From Rhodamnia argentea (taxonomy: Eukaryota > Streptophyta > Magnoliopsida > Myrtales > Myrtaceae), in contig NC_063158.1 in NCBI RefSeq assembly GCF_020921035.1, positions 23,794,178 to 23,858,177 of the forward strand: a stretch of 64,000 nt of DNA, written 5' to 3'. Below the pieces are notes generated by a model. That model searched no databases. It was given only the letters and a program-made list of their open reading frames with translations, and was not told where the DNA came from. Numbering within the stretch: the first letter of the stretch is position 1; each line of letters starts with the position of its first letter. Positions 31,877-41,331 of the stretch are shown here, piece by piece. Position numbers and translations under genes: made by a program.

Positions 31877-33241
31877 TTATTGCGGATTCGCACCTTTTGC
31901 AGATTCCTCTTGAAGTTGTTTGTTGACAATCTGACCCATCACCTTGGCAGCTAATGGAATGCCGGCACATTTCCGGCAGACCTCCGCTTTCAATTGCCCC
32001 TCATTTGGGAAATCGAATTGACTGAGACCTTCCTGAGCTGAACCTCGAAATACTGACCAGCAAACTTCATCGTATGAAGCTGGCATCATCCTATGCAGAT
32101 TCTCCTCGCCAACCATTCTCATAGCCAGTTCCTCGTTCCTGCTCGTGACGATGACCGCGCCTCCGTATCCTTTTGGGAATCCATAGGCAAGGCGGTCGCC
32201 CCAGTTTTTGCCGGGGACCAAGCAGGAACCCAGATCATAGTACCACTTTTCGTTCCCGCGGACACTATCCAAAATAATCAGGTACTTCTTCCCCCAAAGT
32301 TGCTGATGAAGCAAACTGACCATTCCATTCAGATCAGGAGCAGAAGATGGAGATTCAAGGGTTTCCTCTTCAACACCTAGATTTCTTAGAATACTCTTCA
32401 TTACTGCCTCCTTTTGGTTTTTATCCTCATCAGGCAGCCTCGGCATGTCCACCCAAATTCTAGGACAATACTTCAGATCTTTGCTAGACGGCAGCATCTT
32501 CTGAGTCGAATCTTCCTTGTCCTGTTTCTGGGTTCCTTCTTCCTCGTTGGGTTTGTTCACTTTTTCTTCCTTGTTCAGTTTCTGCGTCGATTCTTCCTTG
32601 TTCAGCTTCTGGGTCTCTTCCCCCTTGTGCGGTTTCTTGGTCTTTTCTTCCTTGTGCGGTTTCTGCACCATTTTTGCCGTGTCTGGATTTCGGGTCTCTT
32701 TCTTTGCTTGCTTCTTGAAAAACTGTCGGCATAGTGCCGTTTTACCAATCCCGCCACTCCCCACCACAGCAATCGCCCTGAATTGCTCAGCACTTTCTTT
32801 CTGGACTAAAGATTCCAGCAACGAAATTTCGTTCTCGTACTCTTTGAAATCCTGCTTATCTCGTTGGGACTGATCCGGAACGTGAAGGAAGCTGTTTTTG
32901 CCATCGGACGAGCTTCCTTCGGTGTCACCCTGGGGAATGCTATTACTCCCACCTGTGTTCTCCAATTCGTCCTTGATACTTTTGAGTTTATTCCCAATCA
33001 GAATATTGGCATAGATCTGATTCTTGGATACCGTCTGGCACTCGGTCAGGACATTGTTGAGGGAGTAAAGTTTGTCCCTGATTAATTTATCATCCGCTGT
33101 GGACGATTTCAGTTTCCCGTCGATCAGAGTCTCCAACTCTCCAAGGCGACCCGAGTAGGCGATCTTGGAGCCCTTCCCCACTTTACGCTCCAGCCCCTTG
33201 CTCAACTTCTCCAGTAAAAATTTCTCCATCTCCTGAGCCAT
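31877..33241 (-). CDS. NB-ARC-only protein (At5g45490-like), truncated after GLPL
   Basis: Intronless 454-residue frame from the ATG at 33241. Residues 1-150 are helical, possibly a diverged Rx-like N-terminus. The P-loop GSGGIGKT is at 161-168. An Arg/Lys/Glu/Gln-rich stretch of near-repeats (TQKLNKEE, TQKQDKED, KKPHKGEE) occupies about 190-250. RNBS-A-like RIWVDMP follows at 261-267, Walker B LIILD at 321-325 and RNBS-B GAVIVTSRNEE at 361-371. GLPL-type CAGIPLAAKV is at 425-434, and the protein stops 20 residues later. ARC2/winged-helix, MHD and LRR are absent. Those missing parts are what the neighbouring same-strand genes encode. It is likely cytoplasmic and nucleotide-binding. It is either a partner of an LRR protein in trans or a regulator. 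All core NB motifs are intact, so it is not a decayed NLR. Confidence 0.9.
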   Translation of the reverse strand: MAQEMEKFLLEKLSKGLERKVGKGSKIAYSGRLGELETLIDGKLKSSTADDKLIRDKLYSLNNVLTECQTVSKNQIYANILIGNKLKSIKDELENTGGSNSIPQGDTEGSSSDGKNSFLHVPDQSQRDKQDFKEYENEISLLESLVQKESAEQFRAIAVVGSGGIGKTALCRQFFKKQAKKETRNPDTAKMVQKPHKEEKTKKPHKGEETQKLNKEESTQKLNKEEKVNKPNEEEGTQKQDKEDSTQKMLPSSKDLKYCPRIWVDMPRLPDEDKNQKEAVMKSILRNLGVEEETLESPSSAPDLNGMVSLLHQQLWGKKYLIILDSVRGNEKWYYDLGSCLVPGKNWGDRLAYGFPKGYGGAVIVTSRNEELAMRMVGEENLHRMMPASYDEVCWSVFRGSAQEGLSQFDFPNEGQLKAEVCRKCAGIPLAAKVMGQIVNKQLQEESAKGANPQ

Positions 33242-33760
33242 GTCAACTCCTTAAAATGCTTCCCAAAAGATCTTCTTGACAAAGTAAACTCTTGGTCGGA
33301 CAATTGCAGGTAAACTTCTGTCAGACAAACGAAGGTTTCTTGCTCTGTTTCTGCGGATTTCTGCACAGAAGAGAGAGACCAAAGCTCACTCAACAAGACT
33401 TTTCGAGAAAAGTTGGATTTTGCACATGGAAAGCTTCCTTTTCTGAGATTTTCAATGTCCTTAACAGGAGGCGTGCCATAATGTACTCACATCACAATCA
33501 AAACGACACCATATTTTTGTATGTCTTCTGCCAGATTGGAAAAGGTGCATGAGCATGTGCATCTGCATATGTGTATAATTATAATTCTGCAAGATAAACA
33601 CATTAGATTTTTGTTTCATTGATCAAAATATTAGTCTTTTTGTTTTTTTTTTTGGCTAAAAAAATGTTGGCTTTTTTTTTGTTTAAAAGGTAAAAATTTT
33701 GAAATGACTCATGGGTTGACTTTGACTTGGGCAGCACCATTCTCAAGGTTATTAACACTA
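33242..33760 (-). promoter_or_regulatory. Upstream region of the NB-only gene with W-box motifs
   Basis: ttgactttgact at about 33717-33728 gives two adjacent TTGAC cores, and gtcaac abuts the start codon (33242-33247). Clustered W-boxes are known WRKY targets in plant defence promoters. Function here is inferred from sequence only. Confidence 0.45.
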
Positions 33761-35164
33761 TTCATTGCAGTATAGCGAAACCTAAATTGATAGGAAGTCC
33801 TTGTCATGCTGGCCACTGACAACGTCTTGTCTTCTTCTGCAATTGAAAATTCCATTGGAATCATAAGAAAAATGTGTTAAACTGCACAATTAACTTTTTA
33901 GATTTACAGGAGCGCATGAGCCAAAGTCTAATTTAGAGAGAGGAACTTGGGAGAAAGTAGTTGAGCCAAAATCCAATTTATAGGGAGAAATTTAGGAGAA
34001 AGTAGTTATACTTATTAGCATTTTGGCGTGCGTTTAGTTGCAGTAATGACTATTACATTACAAATTTATTACAAATTGACTGCCCATTACACCGTTTCCC
34101 TGTTTTTCTCTTTTTCTTTTTTTGTTAGTTACACTACCAATAGTAGATTATTAATGTATATTATCAATAATTTTATTCATATTACTCATTACAATTATTT
34201 TGACAAACCACATATGATATGATTAATAAATAAATTATTACATGAAAAATAAAAAAATTAATGAACTAGTAGTCATATTATCTTGCAAATACATAGTTAT
34301 ACACCATATTAAAAAATATCATAATCATCATAATACTATATGGTCACTATTAGGTATTATCTAAATTTTAATATATATATTGTGTTATTCATGATATAAT
34401 TTGTATCCTAATTGGTGATTATATTAGTCAATGCTAAAAATATTATGTATTATCTTTCCGATTCTACTATTAATTTTGTGCTAAATTACATATATTCTAA
34501 AATTTATGAGTAATTTAATATCAATCTTAAATTAATCATTAAAAAAGATGTAAAAATTGTATATATTAAACTGTAGCCTCTCGATAATTTATATGGGGTA
34601 TCACACTCATAACTAGCTACAAAAATGATTATTATAGTGTGATATTTTTATAACATAATCACACGTTCTTAACTTGATACATATCAGTTCTATATTTATT
34701 TGATAAATTAATAAAAACCAGCCGAACTTGCCAATAAAAAACACATTGAACTTCATGGATGAAAAGAATATTATCGTATCCAAGAAATTTCATGTAACGG
34801 GACAATTATTTTGCAATCACATTAAACAAAAAAAATATTGATTAAACACATTGAGGAATCATTAATTTACCATGTATCTTATGTAAAATTACGAAAACAA
34901 GACGCTGAAATAGAAAAAAAAAATTTCATAGCACAAAATTTTATTTTGGACTAATTTTTCCACCACTGATTTCATATTGTTCTTAGAGATTGCAATATAT
35001 ATATATTGCGATAGTAACTATAGACGGCATTTCACATGAAGTAAAACTTTTTATCTGTAAAAAGTACTGGCCTTGTTAATCTAACTTTCTAAACAAATAT
35101 AATAATGTAATTATTCTAACTGTAATCTGTTCTTGCTCGAAGCATGAGGCGGTTTTTAGTGTTT
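33761..35164. repeat. AT-rich spacer with block X copy 3 (first part)
   Basis: 34020-34700 is extremely AT-rich with no gene. 34730-35160 matches block X ('acacattgaacttcatggatgaaaagaatattatcgtatccaagaaattt', 'gtaactatagacggcatttcacatg', 'ttgctcgaagcatgagg'). Confidence 0.5.
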
Positions 35165-35172
35165 ATGACAAG

Positions 35173-35748
35173 TAGGGGTGTGCAACCGGACCGGGTTTAC
35201 CGGGAACCCGGATCGGCCCACTCGAAAAATAAGGTCGGGAATCGGTTCCTGCTCAAATCGGTCGGGGAATCGGTTCCAATTTTTGGGAACCGGTTGAAAT
35301 CAGTCCGGTTTCCGGTTCTAGGTGTAAACTCATCCGGACCGATTTTAGAATCGGTTTTTAGTTACTTTTTTAAAATTAAAATAAAAAAGAAAACCTAGTG
35401 TTCAGTCCAACATCGTTTGCCCTTTGGTTGCCTCACGACCCTCACCTCCTCTCAATCCTATGTTTATTCCCATCTCGTCGTATTATTTATTATTATATTT
35501 TAGATTGTTGCTTTTGGTGGATTGTAATTTTTATTATTTATTTCATCGATTCTTATATTATTTTGATTAAAAAAAAATAGGTTCTCGGATGGACCCTAGA
35601 ACCGGACCGAAAAATAGGATCGGTTCCAAAAACAGGTTCCAAGATAAATAGGATCAATTCTCGATTCTAAAAATTAAAAATCAATTATAACAGGATCAGT
35701 TTTAAGGTTTAGATTTAGATCCGGCTCACCCGACCATGCTCACCTCTA
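35173..35748. mobile_element. hAT-type MITE with 8-bp target duplication ATGACAAG
   Basis: Ends taggggtg and cacctcta are imperfect 8-base inverted repeats fitting the hAT TAGNG pattern. ATGACAAG occurs at 35165-35172 and 35749-35756, a perfect 8-bp duplication. Subterminal regions are rich in 'ccgg' and 'ggttcc' phrases in inverted order (aaccggaccggg.../...aaccggaccg). No transposase is present. It interrupts block X copy 3. Confidence 0.93.
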
Positions 35749-35756
35749 ATGACAAG

Positions 35757-37180
35757 CACCAGAAACTAAAGACTGTTCTTTAGTTGAAGGCGTATAATCC
35801 AAAACATGGACAGGCGAGGCGTTGGCTTTTGTATGATCGCAACTTGAACTTAAAACAAAAACAGTAGTGAGAAACACGAGAAAATATTCAGTGGCTTGGA
35901 ACCACATGTCATCAGCCTATGTGGTGTGACAAGCCTACTAAACTCCATTTAAAGGGCGACACGTGTCCTTGGACATGAAATAAAAAATTAGAATCGAAAC
36001 TCTCTTTTCTCTCTCCAGTAGGCTGAAAAAGACTGAGCACATGCAACAATAAATGCTGTCATTGATTGTCTTCTTCTCACTCTCTCTCTCTCAATGCTCT
36101 CTTTTCTCCATGGGTGGGCCGTGAGCCTACCCCAGTCAAAAGTGTTAAATTGTTGTCCCACGACGCTTGATAATGAATTTTATATATTCTTTATATTTAC
36201 ATAACTTTCTTTTATTTATTATCTTAAGTTTTTTAGTTAAATTTTCTAACATGGTATCATAGCGAGTGTTGTCATTTTGTGAATGTGTATCTAACTCTCA
36301 TTAATCAAATTTCACGTGCTCTTTTTATTCAACATCGTACCTAATTATAGTTTATCGTGAAAAAAAAAACAGCTCTCCATTTTCTAAAATGCTCGAATGT
36401 GCTATTTATTCATATTTAATATAACAAGTAACTTATTTGCATGACAAGCCACGCAAAAAAAAAAACAAACAAACAAACAAATAAATTCTGCATTCAAATA
36501 AATGAGACTTGTGGTCATGAAAACAGTCCGACAGATACTACTGACCCCTTCTTGATTAGGTATATATATAATAATAACAACTTGAACAAATAATGAATGC
36601 AAGCATTACCGGATACAACAAATTAGGGTACATTTTCTTTAATAAATTCCCAACTTGCACTATCTAAATTAATGTTTTTCTAATGCATATTGTCAATTTT
36701 TTTTTGGGGGGAAGGGGGGGAGGGGGGGAGGCGGCTGCAATGCATCTTTAAGATCGCATAAAGAGGTGGACTATATGAGGTGCCCGAAAGTTAGACCCTG
36801 ACACTGAACTAACCTGCTATTTTCAAAACAGATAATAAATGTTTTGATCTGTGATTAAAGCCTCGAAAAAACAAACCCCTTAAGATCGAAAAAAACTCGA
36901 GGCATCCACTTGCAAAGTGAGAGTTTATTCAAATGTGAAAATGAATATCACATTTAAATGACGAATCGAATTAGGTAACAAAGTAGCGTAATCATATGAG
37001 CGATTGAGGGCTATGATCAAACAAAGAACTGAGCCGATAAAACAAACAAATTTTGGTGATACTTTGTACGGTATCACCACCGATAATCGTATTGGAAGTT
37101 AGAAGATAAAAGATAACAATTTGATCTAAATGGAAGTTGAACAAAAACAAATTGGAAAAAAATCTCCACAAGATCAGCCC
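35757..37180. other. Spacer: end of block X, AT-rich sequence and a G-rich tract
   Basis: Block X continues to about 35830 ('aatccaaaacatggacaggcg', shared with 11450). No gene is recognised from there to 37180. Confidence 0.45.
36706..36735 (+). other. G-run tract, possible G-quadruplex
   Basis: GGGGGG, GGGGGGG and GGGGGGG runs separated by one or two A, then further GG, directly after a poly-T run. The spacing satisfies common quadruplex patterns. Confidence 0.6.
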
Positions 37181-37182
37181 AT

Positions 37183-37955
37183 GGATGCTTTGCTTGATGT
37201 GCTATCTCCGCACCGTTTCGCAGAAGATTTTACGTTATAATTACTGATTATGATTATTTTGATTTGTAACTCGATACTTCCCTTCAAAATAGTTAATGGG
37301 GAGATCGAATTTGGTTCATAAACTGACAATGGTTTTGATGAAAATATCAACAACTTGTGACGAAGAAAATACATAGCGAGGGACAATGGAGCCATGAACA
37401 ACCTTTTCTCGAACAAAATAATAATCAATATCAATATGCTTTTTCCAAGCATGAAAAGCCGGATTAACTGTGATTTGCAATGCCGACATGTTGTATGAGA
37501 GAAGTAATGAAGCTGGAGGTTTGTAGGTTCCAATGTCACGCGGTATGTATGAAATCCAAGTGAATTTAGCTGCCGTTGAAGCAAGAGCCTGTACTCAGCT
37601 TCAGTTATGGAGTTGACCAGATTGAGTTGTTTCTTGGCACACCATGAAAGGCAACATGAGCCGAGAAAATTACAATAACCAGAGATAGATAGAACGTCGG
37701 GCAAATTTGCATCCAGTTCAGTCTGCATCAGCAAAGGCCAATAAGTGGAGAGAACTATGAGACAAAAGGCGAAAGGCCAAGGTGTAAACTACCACGAACA
37801 TGTCTTAGAATACGTTTTACTATATGATACTGAGCAACAGTCGAGACATGCACATATTGGCAAACGATGTTGGCAGCAAGCAAACGAGAGATCCGGACGT
37901 GTGAGGGTAAGGTACTGAAGAGCAATTACAGTGATTCCAAAATGAGACAAATTAG
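37183..37955 (-). pseudogene. Decayed Ty1/copia pol fragment (RT end and RNase H)
   Basis: On the minus strand, 'GALQYLTLTRPDLSF'-like residues (near 37900) and, further on, SGYCNFLG..LSWCAKKQ..STEAEYR-like residues (near 37600-37700) match the end of copia reverse transcriptase and RNase H, in the right order. They lie in shifting frames with stops. It sits in the 3' flank of winged-helix/LRR gene B and is absent from the corresponding place beside gene A. Confidence 0.8.
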
Positions 37956-38043
37956 ATAAACGTACACAGAATGACCAGCATTTTTTGTGCAACATTGACA
38001 ACCAAGTCACAACGCAGGTAAAGATACACACTAGGAGTAAGAA

Positions 38044-40335
38044 CTACGTGCATTTTAATGGAGTCCTACGTCTTCTGAACGACCATGTCAAGCCCAGGTC
38101 CGCCATTTCCGACTCGCTCTCTTGCTTCAGCCAGACTCCATTCTCATCGCAGGGGAAAAATGAGAGCCTGGGACATTTTGCCTTCTCCAGGTAAACCAGC
38201 CCTGGGAATAACTTTTGCACCTCGCCCCAATCCCCCTTGAGATCTCTCAAGAACCGCAGGCGCAGCACCTGCACTGTCCATGTTATGTCCTTGCCCGGTT
38301 CCGCACGGAGGCTCTGGAGCTTTCCTCCGCTGATATATAGCTTCTTTTCCGGCTTCAGTTTGCCTTCCGTCAGCCAACCAGGTGGGGTGGTCTCTGGGAA
38401 ACACTGGAGTTCCAATTTCTGCAGGTTTGTCTTATTTTCTCCAGGATCTGGGGAAGCTCCCGTAGCAGCCGTGCCGTCCATTGAAGTTGATTTTTTACTG
38501 GGTTGTGGGACAAGCGCTGGCTGCCCTGCTGACTGAGGTGATGTCGGATGTTGTGCCGAACTATCTTCTTGCTTTGCACAATTTCCATCTATGAATGTCC
38601 TCTTAACAGCCCTTTCATACCGCGAGTTCAGTGAAGCCCTCTCTGGCCTAGAACTCTTGCCACTTTGTGTTTTTGATGGTTTCCCTCGCCATGTTATTTT
38701 CAGCTTCTCGAGATGCTCAAGACTCCGCAGAACTTTTACCTCTTCCGGCCTAGGGAAGTCTTCCCTGGCTGTATTGATGCTCAATTTTCTCAGCTCCTTC
38801 AATTTTCCCAAAGCTTCGAGGCCACAAGATTTTTTACTTGTTGACTGACCGATGAGAAAGCCCTTGAGGACTTGGAGTTGGGTGAGCGAGGCAAGGACTT
38901 CCGGAATGTGATCGAGCAGGTAACACTCAGAGACGTCGAAGTGGGTGAGGTTCTTGAGCGCGTCTATGTTCTTAGGGAGCGCCTCCAAATTGTGACAGGC
39001 TCTGAGATCCAAAACCAGCAAGTTCTTGAGCTTGCATATGGAATCTGGGAGCTTGGTTATTCTTGAAGTACCTTGAAGACTTAAAAACCTGAGATATTCC
39101 ATATTCTCCAGGGCATCCAAGAATTCGGTGTCCTCTATTTCGACATGTTGACCAGCCGAACCCTGCCAACCACCGAGGCATAGCACATTGAGATTTTTCA
39201 GCTTTGAGAACCACTCCTCTTTAAAATCTGGATAAGGATCATTGACATTGAACAGGGTATGCAGTTTCGCTTGATGCACTCCCCTTGTCAGTCGAGCCCG
39301 AGACGATTCTTTTCCCCTGACCACCAAACAAGCCCGGTGAGACCAGCTGATGTCGTCTGCAGGAACTCCCAAGGGATCGAAGCTGAGGAATCTACATTCC
39401 TCCGCAATTCTTACTACAACAAGGCGAACCAAAGGATCCATCTTGAAGCCAGCCAGTCTTCGATTCTCGAGGTCGGGTTCAATGAATCCTTTGGCTACTA
39501 TATTCCACAGAATACTCGTAGCATCGGAACGGTCGTCGACGAAGCCCTCGCCAATCCACCATTGCACCAGAATCCTCTTCTTCACAACAGCTTTTTCTGG
39601 AAATACAGAAAAACACAGCAAACATAACTTCGTCTTGGGTTCGAGATAATTGAAGACCTCCAGAAAATCTTCATAAAAATCAAGGAAAGCAGAGCTCCCC
39701 TGAATCTTCTTCTTCATGTCTTCACTTTGCTTCTCACCAACCAAATAGTATGCATCAAACGTTGTGCCCACAGTTCCACCACCGTCGCCGCCGTGGTATT
39801 CATCTTTTTTCTTTCGCAGAGCATTTTTAATCTGATGTCTCAGGTCTCTCAACATTTCCTCGAGTAAGGATACCTTGTCGTAAACTTCCTTGGTGGGAAT
39901 ATCATCTTCCCATTTATACTTAGGAAAACTGTTCCAATTCTTTCGGAGGTTACCGAAATGTTGCTCAGGAGTCTGGTAGGCACTGAAATTTTGCTCCAAG
40001 TCCTTCAGCTTGGTATGTGCACTTTTTTGCTCCAAGTCCTTCAGCTTGGTATATGCACATTCTGCGTACTTGATATCTCTTTCTAACTTCTTAAACCGAT
40101 CATATAGTTCAAGCTTGTTTGGAATCGGATCAGCAGGAACAGGAGTAGAGTTAGGTTGAGCCTGGTTGGCACTCCAACAGCAAAGAACACCATTGGAGTC
40201 GGTAGCACTATGGGTATTTTTGGGTACAGATTTAGGAAAGGAATTTTTCCCCTTGGAAAGAAAGGATTCAGAAAGTTTATCGATTATCCCCTTAACGGGC
40301 AAGGGAGCATCAGCAGAATGTGATGATGATGGCAT
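38044..40335 (-). CDS. Winged-helix/LRR (P-loop-less NLR-like) protein B
   Basis: Intact intronless frame. I chose the ATG at 40335 (MPSSSHSADAP, shared with gene A), giving 763 residues. There is a helical N-terminal region (70-215) with an 11-residue tandem duplication (TKLKDLEQ at 96-103 and 108-115) absent from gene A. A winged-helix segment spans about 228-285 (LCFSVFPEKAVVKKRILVQWW), with MHD-like KMDPLVR at 298-304. LRRs run from about 375 to 550, a Ser/Pro/Gln-rich linker from 551 to 635, and a second LRR-like block to about 725. No P-loop, kinase-2 or GLPL motif exists. The protein is therefore the C-terminal half of an NLR with a different N-terminus. It is head-to-head with DUF4220 gene B, about 1 kb apart. 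Family resemblance: RPP13-like-4/At5g45520-like (memory). Confidence 0.9.
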   Translation of the reverse strand: MPSSSHSADAPLPVKGIIDKLSESFLSKGKNSFPKSVPKNTHSATDSNGVLCCWSANQAQPNSTPVPADPIPNKLELYDRFKKLERDIKYAECAYTKLKDLEQKSAHTKLKDLEQNFSAYQTPEQHFGNLRKNWNSFPKYKWEDDIPTKEVYDKVSLLEEMLRDLRHQIKNALRKKKDEYHGGDGGGTVGTTFDAYYLVGEKQSEDMKKKIQGSSAFLDFYEDFLEVFNYLEPKTKLCLLCFSVFPEKAVVKKRILVQWWIGEGFVDDRSDATSILWNIVAKGFIEPDLENRRLAGFKMDPLVRLVVVRIAEECRFLSFDPLGVPADDISWSHRACLVVRGKESSRARLTRGVHQAKLHTLFNVNDPYPDFKEEWFSKLKNLNVLCLGGWQGSAGQHVEIEDTEFLDALENMEYLRFLSLQGTSRITKLPDSICKLKNLLVLDLRACHNLEALPKNIDALKNLTHFDVSECYLLDHIPEVLASLTQLQVLKGFLIGQSTSKKSCGLEALGKLKELRKLSINTAREDFPRPEEVKVLRSLEHLEKLKITWRGKPSKTQSGKSSRPERASLNSRYERAVKRTFIDGNCAKQEDSSAQHPTSPQSAGQPALVPQPSKKSTSMDGTAATGASPDPGENKTNLQKLELQCFPETTPPGWLTEGKLKPEKKLYISGGKLQSLRAEPGKDITWTVQVLRLRFLRDLKGDWGEVQKLFPGLVYLEKAKCPRLSFFPCDENGVWLKQESESEMADLGLTWSFRRRRTPLKCT

Positions 40336-41331
40336 GGCTATCTGAGAGAGCAAGGAAAGTTTCTGTGATAGATCATAAGATGGAAAGGGGATATAAATGC
40401 AAACCTCGTGTTGCAACTGGCAATGCAAAAGGAAAAGAAGATAAAAATAGGCTAATATTGACTCTTACTGGTACTGAGGAAGGAAGTAGCTTATGCATGA
40501 AAGGTGCTGTAATGAAAAACTGACGTGTAGGCTACTTATACTGCTCAATGTGTGCCAGTATCGATCACACCTTCCCAGGGAGAGATGGTTTCAGGAATTC
40601 AACCTTCTTAAGTTCTAGGTGACCTGGAAATACAGCACACGATGACAAACCCATGTGGATTTTTATTTATTTTATTTCCCTCCTTTCCGTTTTCTCTTTA
40701 GGTCAACTGCTTCTTGCCTTCTGGTCAGGGTTACAAAGTCTTCCTCAACTCTTAAATTGTTTAAAAAGCTTCCTGCATTGGGTCCTTGCCTTTATAATAT
40801 GAGCATGAGCACCCACACCTACCAACTATGACCCAATAAACAATGACTTGCGCATTTGCCAGTCATCGGACTATGAGAAAGGACGAATGATGCCAAGGAT
40901 TTAGTAGTTTAGCTTTCAGCGCGAAGGCGGCCATATGTTTGTTTGTACATATGAAGAGCATGTGCTGGATCTCTGATTCACATTGCCCTTCCTCAGTGGA
41001 GCCTGTTGAACTATGAAAAAGCCTGTAGATTAGTCCTTCATCCCCTGTTCAACTTATTAGCGGTATGGGAAGGCTTGCTTTGGTTACAAGAAAGTTAGGT
41101 AAGTGAGTGTTTATTTGTTATGTTAGCTTCAGTTCAAAAATAGAATTTCAGTGTTTGCTCTCATCGACCATATTTATATTATAGACAATCCAGGCATTCA
41201 GACAGGATGAACTAGATCTCTCCCATATTACTCAGACCACTGGATGGCCTTCTTCTGCCTCTAAGCTTTGGCAAAACCTAATCCTAACATCCTGTGACTG
41301 GAAGTTGACAAAAAAGAGAGAGAGAGAAGAT
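40336..41331. promoter_or_regulatory. Bidirectional promoter between LRR gene B and DUF4220 gene B
   Basis: 996 bp separates two divergent start codons. It contains ggtcaact (40701-40708; W-box core), conserved at 16173 and 28089. The LRR-proximal half matches 27810-28310, and the DUF4220-proximal half matches 16300-16515. A GA-rich tract abuts the DUF4220 ATG. Shared regulation of the pair is inferred. Confidence 0.6.
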
